A stretch of DNA of 64,000 nucleotides from Linnemannia hyalina (GCA_019671135.1 JAHRHY010000012.1:1178001-1242000); one strand, 5' to 3'; shown: positions 12,217 to 24,053, counted from the stretch's first letter. Program-made: numbers and translations. The notes: generated by a model from the letters alone, not told the origin.

Positions 12217-12508
12217 CTCCTCCCGTGCTCCCCTCTTTTTTGATCTTTTTTTTCTTCCTTCTCTCTTCTTGTTTTCGTTTACATACTAACACCTCTCTTG
12301 ACTCTCTTCTTTGACCGCAGTCCTCTCTGCTCCTCTTCTCGGATTTTCTCCTTTTGTTTTTCTTCTTATCCAAACAAATCATCCTCTCTCTCTCCACTCT
12401 TCTCTACTCTTCTCTTTCTCTGTCTTCTACTTTCTCTCTCTTCTACTTTCAACGATACCCCTCCTCTCTCCTCACTCACCCACACACATACATACATACA
12501 TACACAAG

Positions 12509-15074
12509 ATGCAGGCAGCACGTTTGACCAGATCCACATACTCCGCCGTCAACAGACAGGCATTCAACCGCACCTTCTCCCTCTCCTCCGCAACAAAGAT
12601 CGCCTCTACCCAGATCCGCTTCCGCTCCTCAGCCGCCACCGCAGAAGCCTCCTCTTCTAGGTACTTTTTTTTAGTTTCTCTTGCACTCGCGACTTTTTCA
12701 CTCGCTTATTACTGTGTTCCACTCTGTGCAACGGGCGATAAAACACTGCATGCTAACTAACCATCTCCCTCCACAACGTTATCAAACAAAATAGCCCTGC
12801 AGTTGCAGAATCAGCAGCACCACAACTTCACCCTCTGGAACGCCAACGACAATATCAACAGCTAAAGAAAGCAAAGCCAGCCCATGACCACTCATTTGTG
12901 GGCATGTCTGGAGGCCAGATCTTCCACGAGATGATGTTGCGCCACGACGTGAAGCATGTTTTTGGATACCCAGGAGGAGCCATTTTGCCCGTCTTTGATG
13001 CCATCTACAACTCGAAGCAGTTCGAGTTCATCCTCCCCAGAGCTGAGCAGGGAGCTGGACATGCCGCTGAGGGATATGCCCGCGTCACGTAAGTATTTAT
13101 TTTCCATCTACTTCCTTGGGTGAGATTGACTGTAAAGGGTCATCATCGCCTTTTTGTTCTTTATGGTTTCGCTTATCTGGGTTGCATTGTGGGTTTGTGC
13201 TTTTTTTTTTAATCAAAAGTCAGAACGGGACAAGAAAAGAAGGTTTTTTTTCCTTTGTTGATGCTAACCAGTTGTCGTTCTTCTCCCTGCTCTGATTGGT
13301 TGGAATGTCCTTCTTGACCCACATGACTCTTAATTGTCACATATATCGTATATGTCTCCAGTGGCAAGCCTGGTGTCGTCCTCGTTACCTCCGGTAAGCA
13401 TCTCATTCATTTCTTTATTGTCAAACCCTAATCGCAACAGTCAGTCTTGAAAGCATCCAGGACACGATTACTCACCTCCCTTTCCTCACGTGGCAAATCT
13501 GATCTGCGCAAACAATAATAGGTCCCGGAGCAACAAACGTCATCACCGCCATGCAGGATGCCCTCTCAGACGGAACCCCTATGGTCGTCTTCACAGGACA
13601 GGTCGTCGTCAGTGCCATCGGTTCAGATGCCTTCCAGGAGGCCGATGTTGTCGGAATCTCGCGTGCCTGCACAAAGTGGAACGTCATGGTCAAGGACATT
13701 GCCGATCTCCCCCGTCGCATCAACGAGGCCTTCGAGATTGCTACCTCTGGACGTCCCGGACCCGTCTTGGTCGATCTGCCCAAGGATGTCACTGCCGCCA
13801 TCCTCAACAAGCCCATCCCCGCTGCCCCCGGCATCCCTGTCAGACCCCCCACCAGCCAGTCGACCTTCTTCACTGGCTTGGCCAAGGATGCCTCCCAGGT
13901 CACCTCCCCCCAGATCCTCCGCGCCGCTCAGTTGATCAACGCTGCCAAGCGCCCCCTCATCTATGCCGGTCAGGGTATCTTGGCTCACCCCGATGGCCCT
14001 GCTCGCCTCAAGGAGCTCTCTCACAACGGAAACATCCCCGTTACCACCACCCTCCAGGGTTTGGGTGCCTTTGACGAATTGGACCACCGCTCGCTCCACA
14101 TGGTTGGTATGCACGGATCTGCCTATGCCAACTTGGCCATGCAAAAGGCCGATGTCATCATTGCCCTCGGAGCCCGTTTCGACGATCGTGTCACGGCCAA
14201 CGTGGCCCGTTTCGCCCCCGAGGCCAAGAAGGCCGCCCTCGAGAAGCGCGGAGGCATCATCCACTTTGAGATCTCACCCAAGAACATCAACAAGGTCGTT
14301 CAGGCCACCGAGGCCATCGAGGGTGATGTCACCGAGAACTTGACCAAGCTCTTGCCTTTGATCGAGGGATCCGAACGCAAGGAGTGGTTCACCAAGCTCA
14401 GCAACTGGAAGAGCCGTTTCCCCTTCTACCACGTCCAGGACCCCAAGGGCATCCTTGCCCCCCAGACCGTCATCCAGGAGCTCGACAAGCAGACCGCCCA
14501 CATGAAGGAGAAAGTCATCATCACCACCGGTGTCGGCCAACATCAGATGTGGGCCGCTCAGTACTTCCGCTGGCGCCATCCCCGCAGTCTCGTCACCTCG
14601 GGTGGTCTGGGAACCATGGGCTTCGGTCTCCCCGCCGCTATTGGCGCCAAGGTTGGCAAGCCCGACCACATTGTCGTCGACATTGATGGCGATGCCAGTT
14701 TCTGCATGACCGGTATGGAGTTGGCCACGGCCGCACAGTACAACATTGGCGTCAAGGTCCTGATCCTCAACAATGACTTCCAGGGTATGGTCAAGCAATG
14801 GCAGGATCTCTTCTACGAGGAGCGTTACTCGGGCACTCAGATGTTCAACCCTGACTTTGTCAAGCTCGCCGAGGCCATGAACGTTAAGGGTCTCCGTGCC
14901 ACCTCAATGGAGGATCTCCCCGGCGCCATGGCCGAGTTCTTGGCCCACGATGGTCCCGTCGTCTTGGAGGCCAAGGTCTGCAAGCGCCAGCACGTCTACC
15001 CCATGGCCGCTGCCAGCAATGCTCTTGACGAGTTCATTGTCCACCCCGACCAGGCCGGTCAAAGCCGCGATTAA
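12509..15074 (+). CDS. ILV2: Acetolactate synthase catalytic subunit, mitochondrial
   Basis: Thiamine-diphosphate and FAD enzyme that condenses two pyruvates, or pyruvate with 2-oxobutyrate; the first step of branched-chain amino acid synthesis. Four exons: 12509-12660, 12795-13088, 13362-13393 (only 32 nt) and 13522-15074, giving 676 residues (yeast Ilv2: 687). Residues 1-60 look like a mitochondrial presequence. GYPGGAILP lies near 108 and the catalytic Glu in RAEQGAGHAAEGYAR near 134. The TPP/Mg motif runs from DGDASFCMTG to NN (about 550-577), and the lid segment MVKQWQDLFYEERYSGTQMF contains Trp586. Odd point: the conserved VFTGQVPTSAIG segment reads VFTGQVVVSAIG, so Val188 stands where sulfonylurea-sensitive enzymes have Pro (yeast Pro192). 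The partner ILV6 is 11 kb away. Confidence 0.97.
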
Positions 15075-15416
15075 ACAATTAGCTGCCACTTTCTTTCATG
15101 ATACTTTCTTTTCCCCCTCACACACAACGCCTCTGTAATATACCTCATCCACCTCTTAGCATTTGCAATAAATAATCAAAAACATGCAAAAAAAAACACA
15201 CTCTTGTATCCACTCCTTTTGATCGATGATAAAGATACCGAGAACGAGCCGAGGAAACGCCAAGGATCTGCTGCAGCGCATGCGACTCATATCCGTTCTG
15301 TGTTGTCTGGTCGAAAAAAAAGTTCATCTGGTTGAATTGGTTGTTGTTATTGCAATAATTGATACACTGTAAGAAAGGGAGAAAGACGAAGCAAGGTTGT
15401 AGGTCGGCGAAAACCT
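15075..15416. other. Convergent 3' ends of ILV2 and CBC2
   Basis: A 342-bp gap between two tail-to-tail genes. It holds their 3' untranslated regions, with AATAAT/AATAAA-like runs near 15166-15175. No gene was seen. Confidence 0.55.
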
Positions 15417-16701
15417 TTACGCATCCTCCTCCTCTTCATCACCTTCCCTGAAGCGAGGATTTGTCTTGGACCGCTGTTGTTCTTCCTCGTCCTCTTCTTC
15501 ATCCCTCGATCTCTTGCTTGGTTCTAATTTTTCACGTTGAGGACCATTTTCAGTCAGTAAACAAAAGTACGTATAATCGACATACACTTGGAGCGAACAA
15601 AAAAACCAGCGTAAATCAAAAGAAGCATCGCATAAGTACCATCTTTCCTGTCCTTGTAGTCGAGGTTAGCACCCTCGGGGATGGTGGTAATAGCCTCATA
15701 GTTGGCCTTCTGGTCTCTCTCACGCTCAGCCTCCTGTTTGGCACGGACATGTCCCCAACCTCCACGACCGGCATCGAATTCCAGACGGTATTCGTCACGG
15801 ACCTGACCACCACTCCGTCCACGACCAAACTGACGTCCTTCTCTGTATCCGTGATCCAGATCTGAACGGACGATACGTTCATCCAATTTTGAGCTGTTGA
15901 TATATTTCATGCAATCCAGTGCGTCCGCATTATGGTAGTATCTATTCGATGGAAAAGGGAGAGAGAAATGGATGTTAGGCAAGTTTAGCTGTTGAGGTGT
16001 GTACTGCACAATTCTCGGCAAAGAGTGTTAATGCGAGACAACGAGCCCTTTACTATTTTGCCTAGATCTCATCCCTGTTCTTCAGTTTCCCTTCAAATAA
16101 AAGTAGGTACTTACTCGACAAAGCAGAAGCCGCAGGGAGTCTTCTGGTTGCGGTCAAGCCCCATGATGATACGCTTGATCTCGCCGCATTTGGAAAAGAG
16201 TTCATAGATCTGTTCCTCGGTGGTGAAGAAGGACAGGTTTCCGACGTAGAGGGTGGTCGAGTTGGCGAGGTCCAGTGCAAGCTGAGAGGAGGTGCCCTGG
16301 TATTGTTGGTCCTTGTAGGTCGACGGCACCGAAAGTGATTGAACGATCGAAGCCTATGGTTTTTTGTTTAGTTGTTGGAAGGTGGGGTGAGGTTTATGTC
16401 AGTTTTCATGTATGGAGCCATGGGAAGGTGGGCGCGATTGTTCTTGTTGGAAAGGGAGGATATCCTATTATCTGTAGTAGTGATTGTGCGTTGGAGGTAT
16501 GGTGGCAACAGATAGGGAGTTTGGTAGTGAAGTGCAGTAAGGCGTCAGGCATCTGCCGTGGCATTGAGAGACGGTGTTTGCGTGACTGAACCATCCTGTT
16601 TTCCTGTGATGACTCTTCCTGAGCATTGTTCTCATGGTGCCATGGTCCGGGTGGTATCGGCAATGGGTGCGTTTCTCCTTCTTGTGTCCATCCTTTACCA
16701 T
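15417..16701 (-). CDS. CBC2: Nuclear cap-binding protein subunit 2 (CBP20)
   Basis: Small subunit of the nuclear cap-binding complex; its RRM binds the m7G cap of pol II transcripts together with CBP80. Coding exons 16353-16115, 15941-15640 and 15523-15417 close in phase (215 residues) and start with [16 protein letters not shown], which has no ATG in frame. The best start is an isolated ATG at 16701-16699 followed at once by a GTAAAG donor, giving M plus 215 = 216 residues; this first exon is inferred. RNP2 is LYVGNL (36-41) and RNP1 is CGFCFVEY (about 75-82). The family-specific tail follows with [20 protein letters not shown] and [15 protein letters not shown]. The acidic C-terminus (REEDEE-like) is a fungal extension. 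It diverges from UTP12 over a 0.46-kb promoter. Confidence 0.93.
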
Positions 16702-17164
16702 TGTGTCTTCTGCTTGGTTGCTAGTGAGTTGTGTGTGTTTAGAGAAGAGCTCTGCTTGTCTACATGGCAAAGAGCGTCGCGTTGGTGTTGAGTTGAGGTG
16801 ACTGTCGTGTGGCTTTGAATTAAATTGAGCATCTGCCAGTAAACAAAGAATGCCTCTACTTTTTTTTTTTTTTTTTGTCCTTTGAACTGCGATACTCCTG
16901 TCTCTCTGTGTTATTCTTTTGAGCCTGGCCCTTGCTTTCTTTTGCATCAGTTACCCTTTCAACCATCTCACCATCCCCCTCCGACTCATCGCATAACCGA
17001 CTCCCTTTTCACACCGACCCAACCAGGACGAAACACTTCACACACCCACCCACACCACACCGTTCCTTCGCTCAACTCTCTCTCTCCCTATTTTCTAAAC
17101 TCTTTGGATTTACTATCAAACAAAGGAGTTTAGGAAATATTCATATACATACCCTTGAGACACC
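16702..17164. other. Bidirectional promoter between CBC2 and UTP12
   Basis: 463 bp between divergent start codons. It contains a 17-base T run (about 16860-16876) and C/T-rich sequence toward UTP12. No gene was seen. Confidence 0.5.
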
Positions 17165-20100
17165 ATGGTCAAGGCATATCAGCGTTACACTCCCCGCACC
17201 ATCTTTGGTGTGGTTGCCAGTGGAAACTCCAACATCATCTATGATGCCGCTGGCAAATACGCCATCAGCCCCACTCTTGAAGATATCAGCATCTGGGACC
17301 TCAAGAAGGGCGAGCTGGTATGTTTTATATGCTAATGCGAAGGGGTATCAGGCGACATACTTTGCTTTGTTTTGTTCCTTCGCAGCAGACGGATATTAAC
17401 AATCGAAATGATACGAAAAAAAAACAAAACTAATAGGTCGGAACATGGCACGATAGCGACAACAAGGCAGAGGTGACATGCATTGCTCGCAGCACGGATC
17501 GGGACAGCTACGCAGTCGGTTATGCTAACGGATCGATCCGCATCTGGAGCATGAAGACCAGCGAGGTCCTCGTTACCTTCAACGGCCACCGATCCGCCGT
17601 CACTGCCCTTGCCTTCGATAAGTCTGGAAGTCTTTTGGTTTCTGGGTCTAGGGACACTGATCTGATTGTCTGGGATGTCGAAGGAGAAGTCGGTCTCTAC
17701 CGGTACGAGAGCTATTTCCATTCTTCAACATGTTTGGTATTGTGTTTTGCTTGCAAAGGAATGTGCTTATCTAACATATTTTTATTCTTGGTCCGTTTTC
17801 TACAATATAGTCTCCGTGGACACAAGGATCAGGTCACATCGGTTCGGTTCTTGTCGCGGCCTTCGATGGTCGAGGGTGGCAAACCCACAGATGGATATGT
17901 TCTCTCATCGTCCAAGGATACACTCATCAAGCTCTGGGATCTCTCAACCCAGCACTGCATGGAAACCTTGGTTGCTCACAGGAACGAGGTCTGGGATTGC
18001 GATGTCAATGAGGACGAAACCATGTTGGTCTCTGGAGGCGGCGATCCCGATATCAAGGTCTGGAAGATCAACGCTAGCGTTTTGAAGACAGGATTGGCTG
18101 TTGGCGAGGAGGCCAAGGAGGTTGGCGAGGAAGAGGAAGAGCACAACGCCCTGGACGAGGACGGAAAATTGGTAAACGCTGTCCCCAAGGCCATCACATT
18201 CTACGGTTCGATCCCTCGACAGTCCAAGGAGAGGGTCACGACTCTGGAGTTTCACTCGTCGCAGCAGTTTTTGGGATGTCAAGCTTCAGACAAGTCAATT
18301 GAGCTGTTCAGGATACGCACTATTGACGAGATCAAGAAGAAGATGTCGCGCAGAAAGAGACGTCAGAGGGAGAAGGCACAGCAGCTGCTGAAGAAGGGTG
18401 ATACTGAGGGTGCTGCTGCCGAAGAGGCAGCGATTGGAGAGGAGGGTATTCAGGCAACAGATGAGATTACACCTTGGCACATTATCCGGACGGGCGCCAA
18501 GTTGCGATCGTTCGACTTCGCACCTGTCAAGGATGTGGAGAAGGTCGGACATGTCCAGTTGGTCACCTCGCTCAACAACAACACAGTTGAGGTCTGGACT
18601 GTCCCCCACCCCAACGCTGCCAAGAATGAGGAGGTTGCTGATGAGCCCAGCAAGGCCTACACTCTGGAACTGGCTGGACACCGATCTGATATCCGTACCG
18701 TTGCCCTCAGTTCTGACGACGAGTTGCTCTGCTCCGCCTCTAACAGTAAGTCCATGGCTTTAAGACTTGTGCGTTTATTTCAAAGACTTTTCCTAATACC
18801 AGCAACTGACCCTAACTATTACATTCTCGCTATAGACTCACTGAAGATCTGGAATGTCAAGACCACATCGTGCATCAGGACAATGGAGTGCGGCTACGCT
18901 CTTTGCTGTGCCTTCTTACCCGGAAACCGCCACGTAAGTCCGCCTTCCTTTTTCTGTACTGGAATGCTCATCGCTAAAAAACATGACAGAGCGCCGCACA
19001 CTAACACGAGACGAATAACTTTATGTACATAATAATAGGTCATTGTGGGAACAAAGTCGGGTCATTTGGAGTTGTTTGATTTGGGATCGTCGTCAATGAT
19101 CGAGTCAATCGAGGCTCACGACGGCGCGATTTGGTCGCTTCAGATCCGCCCCGACAGACGTGGATTGGTGACAGGAAGTGCAGACAAGGAGGTCAGGTTC
19201 TGGGATTTCGATATGGTGGAGGAGGAGGTTGGTTCGTCAGTCAAGAAGCGACTCTCGTTGGTTCACATGCGTACACTCAAGATGTCGGATGATGTCCTCT
19301 GCGTCCGCTACTCACCCGATCAGAAGATGGTTGCTGTCTCGTTGTTGGATGCGACGGTCAAGGTCTTTTACCACGATACACTCAAGTTCTTCCTGTCGCT
19401 CTATGGTCACAAGCTGCCTGTTCTGTCGATGGATATCTCGTCGGATTCGAACCTGTTGGTGACCTGCTCAGCCGATAAGAACGTCAAGCTGTGGGGTTTG
19501 GACTTTGGAGATTGTCACAAGTCGATGTTCGCCCACCAGGAGTCGGTCATGGCGGTCCAGTTTGTCTGGAACACACATTATTTCTTTACAGCATCTAAGG
19601 ACCGGACAGTCAAGTACTGGGATGGAGACAAGTTTGAGAACATTTTGAAGTTGGAGGGTCATCACGGAGAGGTCTGGGCGCTTGCTATCGGAACCTACGG
19701 AAACATTGTGGTCTCGGCCTCGCACGATCGCTCATTACGTATCTGGCAAAAGACGGAGGACCAGGTCTTTTTGGAGGAGGAGCGTGAGCAAGAGTTGGAT
19801 GATCTCTACGAGGCTACCTTGACGGCGTCGTTCGAGAAGAGCGGTATGGTGGACAATGGCGAGGGTATCATTGGAGCACCCTCGACCAGTAATGGTGACG
19901 AGTTGGCCTCGGCCGGAAAGCAGACCTTGGATACCCTCAAGTCTGGAGAGCGCATCATGGAGGCTCTCGAGATGGCCGACGCGGAGATTGATGCCTGGAA
20001 GGCCTATAACGCTGCCGTTGCTCGTGGTGAGCGTGGCTTGAGCAAGCCCCAGCGGTCGCCTCTGTTGATCTCGATGCGCCAGACTCCCGAGCAGCATGTC

Positions 20101-20611
20101 TGGAACGAGTTGCAGCGTGTTCGCCCTGCCGAGTTGGACGAGGCTCTCTTGGTCTTGCCCTTTGCAGCCGTCACCAGTCTGCTGAACTGGCTCGATGTCT
20201 TTGTCCAGCGCGAATACAACATCAACTTGGTCTGCCGAGTCTTGTTCTTCCTGATCAAGTCCCACCACAACCAGATTGTCGCCAACAGGATCATGCGTCC
20301 CATGCTCGATTCTGTCCGCCGCAACCTCCGCGCCGGTCTCCAAAAGCAAAAGGTACCTTTTTTTCTTCACTCTCTTAAATTCGACAATTTTTTTTTGATC
20401 GCGTTCCTTGAATCAAGGCATTAATTCTCACTCCCGTTTGATTGCTTTTGTATTGTAGGATGTCATTGGATTCAACGTTGCTGCACTCAACTATATCCGC
20501 CGCGACTACGAGGCCAACAACACGTCAGAGTTCTTTGACGAGGAGGCCTTACGCAAGGACGAAGAGAAGAAGCAGGACTCTGAAAAGAAGCGCAAGTTCT
20601 TGAAGATGTAA
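17165..20611 (+). CDS. UTP12: U3 snoRNP/SSU-processome WD-repeat protein Utp12 (WDR3)
   Basis: Nucleolar UTP-B subcomplex scaffold required for 18S rRNA maturation (yeast Dip2/Utp12, human WDR3). Six exons: 17165-17317, 17437-17702, 17811-18745, 18836-18933, 19039-20352 and 20459-20611, giving 972 residues (yeast and human each 943). The start MVKAYQRYTPRTIFGV and the following tandem WD blades match the family; blade ends include IRIWSMKT, LIVWDVEG, IKLWDLST, VRFWDFDM, VKLWGLDF and VKYWDGDK. A charged insert with KKKMSRRKRRQREKAQQ separates the two propellers. The C-terminal Utp12 domain covers roughly 860-950 (ELDEALLVLPFAAVTSLLNW), and the tail is Lys-rich. No sign of decay. Confidence 0.96.
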
Positions 20612-20959
20612 ATTCATCATCCACTTTCATTTTTTTTCATTTCTCCACGGACAGCTCACATACACACTTCGCACATCCACATACATTCATCCCCCGCATT
20701 TGCATTTTTTTAGATGGTTTTCTTTTGTAATAAAAATAAGAAAGACAAAATAACGGAATGGGTTTGGATGGGAGAATGGAGAAATAGAGAGAGAGTGTGT
20801 GTGTGACGAAAGGACGTTGGCATTACGGTTCCGCGCCATCTATCTTTCTTTTGTTTTCGGGAAGTGGCGTCCACCAAAAGCAAACCGTTGTTGTTCTATT
20901 ACCTGTACTCATTTAGTTTGATCCGCTCCTGCTGGGAATATTTACTGCACTTTTCCTTC

Positions 20960-21424
20960 CTGAAGGAGCTGGGCAAGGTTATACCAATGTTCCCTCGCAG
21001 ACCCACGACACTCAAGATGTTGACGATGGATCCTAATGATTTCCATACCGGCCCCCCAGACAAGGACAGACAACAAAAAAAAAATAGGCTGTAGAAAAAG
21101 TTTGCACTTTAGGATTGGATCAAACAAAACGGCAAATGTGGCCATCTAGGAGGTTTTGTGATAAGGAGAGTGAGGAGACGCGTATACGCATGCAAAGATT
21201 TGAGAGAAGTCCATGGACTTGACAAGAGGGAGAAAGAGTATGAAAGAGTAAGAAAGAGACAAAGACCATTACACCTTTTACGACGCATCATTCCCTTGAC
21301 GACAGCCTTTTTGGGCCAGATGGTATCCATGAGGTTGGTTGAAATCACGTTCTCGATATCCTGTGAGGCATGCGCGATAAGCAGAGAGTCTCGAGCAATT
21401 CCCGCCGAGTTGCCCATGTAGTCT
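20960..21424 (-). pseudogene. Short-chain dehydrogenase relic, middle exons (FabG/CBR4-like)
   Basis: On the minus strand, 21424-21275 encodes NSAGIARDSLL, STNLMDTIWPKKAVVKGMM and MRRK, matching the NAG and alpha-4/5 segments of 3-oxoacyl-ACP reductase-type short-chain dehydrogenases. After an intron-like gap, a stretch from 21032 reads GSIVNILSVVGLRGNIG, matching the conserved GSIINISSVVGLRGNxGQ block. The sequence then diverges where Tyr-x-x-x-Lys should follow, so the catalytic pair is not seen. The matching N-terminal exon lies on the opposite strand about 1.6 kb away. The enzyme cannot be made from this arrangement. Confidence 0.65.
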
Positions 21425-23010
21425 ATTTTTTCTTCGCTGTTCTGGCAACCTAGATGGCCTTGTTCTTGGCTGTTAATAGCGATGGTATTAGCAAACGCAA
21501 GGATAATTAGCATGGCAAATAAAGGTATTACCTTTTTTTTTCTACGGCAACTCTGTTGCCCTCTGAATGTCCAAGGGGCTCACAACTATTCTCCCTCTTC
21601 CTCTTCCTCACCTTCCATCACAACCAACAAAGAAACGCATCCAAAGCACGCGACCACATACTTAGGGCCGGGTGTCAGATGCAGTCTTAACCATCGCCTT
21701 TTGTTTCACTCATACCTCCCAGAATCTTATCGCAATAATAGATGTTCTGTCCATGGTGGATCCACATCGGGATCTTCTGTCGCAGGAAGTCGCTCTAATC
21801 ACGGCAGAATCAATTGAATACTAACAACATGATATCCATCTCTCTCTTGCCGCTGTTCAATTGCGATCAGAGCTCCTTATAGGGAAAAAAGGAGCCATCT
21901 TTAAGAACTGTGTTGAGTAGAATACTTCAACTCCAAACAGTTCATTTGTTGAGATTCCGACAAAACGCTCTATCAATTTGAGTGGCCACGCCTGGCAGCC
22001 TACTAATATTTTGCTACTAAAAAAACAGGGAACATAACGAATAGAAGGCGGATCAAAAGTCTTTTCAGGAACCAACAAAGAGAACGACCAAGTCGCGACT
22101 GAGGATTTAGAGGAACAAAATGTCACTCGACAAACCCAAAGGATCAGCCAGGCGCCTGACCATTAACCATGGATTATGCTTATCACCCTTGCCTAACAGC
22201 ACTAAGGAACCAGAAATACCGACTGACAATCATTCTCTTCATCTTTTAAGCTTACACCTTTATATCGCATCGAGTGTTCAATGGCTTGTATCTTCCTGTA
22301 CGTAACGCAAGAACAATAAACACCGGAAGCAATTGAACATCATCAAACGATAGAGCGTGATTTTTTTAGTACCAACAAGGGTCTCCTTACCCTCTTGTAG
22401 TGCGTTTTTCGGTGCGTCCCCTTGAAAAGTAAAAACCGTTCCTGTCAGCGAGTAGATGGATGTCTCTTTGCCCTGGAAGGAAAAACGTGAAAGTGGAAGA
22501 GCCTTCTTGGTGATCGTAGACGTAGCTGGTCTATTTCTCTGGCGATTTTTCCATTTGAGCAACCGCCATTTTTTTTCTGACCATGACACATTTCAGTAAC
22601 AAACCAACCCTCACTACGCTTACTCGCACATCACACACAACACGCACATACACAAAACCACTCAACTCACTCCATGCTCTCATCCCTCAGACGCGCATAC
22701 TCAACAGCAGTCCATGAGGCAAGTGCTTACGACCAACGAGTAGCGTCACTCTTGCTGTTACTACTTTTCCCACTACTCGATTCTATGCATGAGCCTTGCA
22801 AGTTCATGCCATAGCAACAAACCAAGTGCTACTACACACTGCTACTCTAAGCAAGCAGCAGTATTAAAGGAGCAATGAATCGTCGTGGGTAGCCAACAGG
22901 CATCTACAGTTGAGCTAACCACTTTTTCATTATATTTTTTCCAATAATGAATATTTCGATAGTCACCAGCCCCAGCCTCTGGCCAACACCTTGACATTGA
23001 TCCCATGCAG

Positions 23011-23213
23011 AACGCGAGGAATAGGTCAGGCAACTGCTGAACTCTATGCACGCAATGGTTCACGCGTTGTCGCTCTGGAACGAGACCAAGAACGCATCAA
23101 TCACGTTCTCAAAAAAGAACTCTCTCCGATTCATGGGAGCAATTCGTCTGTGGATTATTTAGGCTTCCAGTGCGACGTATCCAACCAGGGGGACATTAAG
23201 CGGGGTCATCAAG
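23011..23213 (+). pseudogene. Short-chain dehydrogenase relic, N-terminal exon
   Basis: An exon-like block between a CAG acceptor and a GTATGT donor encodes TRGIGQATAELYARNGSRVV, followed by ALERDQERI and FQCDVSNQGDIK. These match the cofactor-binding TGxxxGIG region, the second beta strand and the CDV motif of NAD(P)-dependent short-chain dehydrogenases. The first Gly of the motif would be on a preceding exon that I cannot find. Its last codons appear shifted by one base before the donor. The middle exons of what seems to be the same gene lie at 21.0-21.4 kb on the minus strand. Confidence 0.6.
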
Positions 23214-24053
23214 GTATGTTGTGCGTTCGGTTCTCTTTCTCACGCTCTTTCTCCAATAGCAGTAGTAGTGAGCATCTGAGCATCCTGCTTACGGTATTGC
23301 CATTATGAAAAAAGAGCGCGAGTTGGCAACAGCCACACCGTCATGGACCCTTTTTTTTTGTCACTGAATCGCAAGATGGAAGGCTGGGAAGGGAATGGAA
23401 ACGAGGGGTGCATATGGAGACAGAGGGCATAAAACAGGGACAGAGGGCGCCAGGAGGTACTGCAAGATAAAAGACTTTCTTGGCCATGCGCACTCATAGC
23501 AGGGCATTGAACAGTTTTACTGTATAATAATAAAATCGAACGGCAATTGAACGGTTGTTCTGTTATCGAGGATTATTCCTCGTGTGAAAAAAAGGGGGAT
23601 GATACTGTATACAAAGATCTCCTGTCTTTCTGTATCCATCTTTGTCCTTCCTTCTTTCTCATTCTTTCTCCTTAATCTTTTTTGTTTCTTTTGCCTTTTT
23701 TGCAAAGAAGCATTACTCACTTTCTTTGATAGGCTATGTTTTCTCGCGTTTGGTTCGCGTTTTCTTCCCTTTTTTCGCGCTTTTTTGCAGTAGTCCACCG
23801 TCACCGATCATATATTTTTTTTATAAGAGATGTGAGAAGGTAGAAAAATGAAGAAAGATGTTAAGTGAGCTATCCCAATCGATCTCTCCCACCAAAATCG
23901 ACGCGCTACTTCTCCATTTCTTTTAAAGAGATCTTGTATTTATCACTTGCAGTAGAAAAAAAAAAAGTAAATGCGCTTGTTGTTTCTAGAGATTTTCGTT
24001 GTGTTTATTTTTTAGTAGATAAAAAAAACAAGTTTGTGTCACCTCTTGCTTTT

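Larger units (their letters stand above)
10730..12508. other. Divergent ILV5-ILV2 intergenic region
   Basis: About 1.8 kb separates the two divergent start codons. The ILV2 side has a long C/T-rich tract (about 12220-12480), common before highly expressed fungal genes. Both ends have a TATA-like element. A weak open frame at 11377-11703 resembles nothing. I did not find a perfect TGACTCA (Gcn4-type) site. Shared control of both genes is plausible but rests only on the layout. Confidence 0.5.
20612..24053. other. Relic-rich 3.4-kb gap between UTP12 and RNR1
   Basis: No intact gene was found. It contains pieces of a short-chain dehydrogenase on both strands (see the pseudogene entries). The minus strand also has protein-like fragments near 22560-22390, 22110-22020 and 21800-21720 (for example FSFQGKETSIYSLTGTVFTF and KIPMWIHHGQNIYYCDKILG), each ending at a plausible splice donor. 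I could not name their family. From 23.3 to 24.05 kb the sequence is mostly A/T- and pyrimidine-rich. Confidence 0.45.

Noticed and set aside
13623..14798. Long open frames antisense to ILV2 exon 4
   Set aside because: Same codon-bias shadow as for ILV5; no splice context, no homology and repetitive composition.
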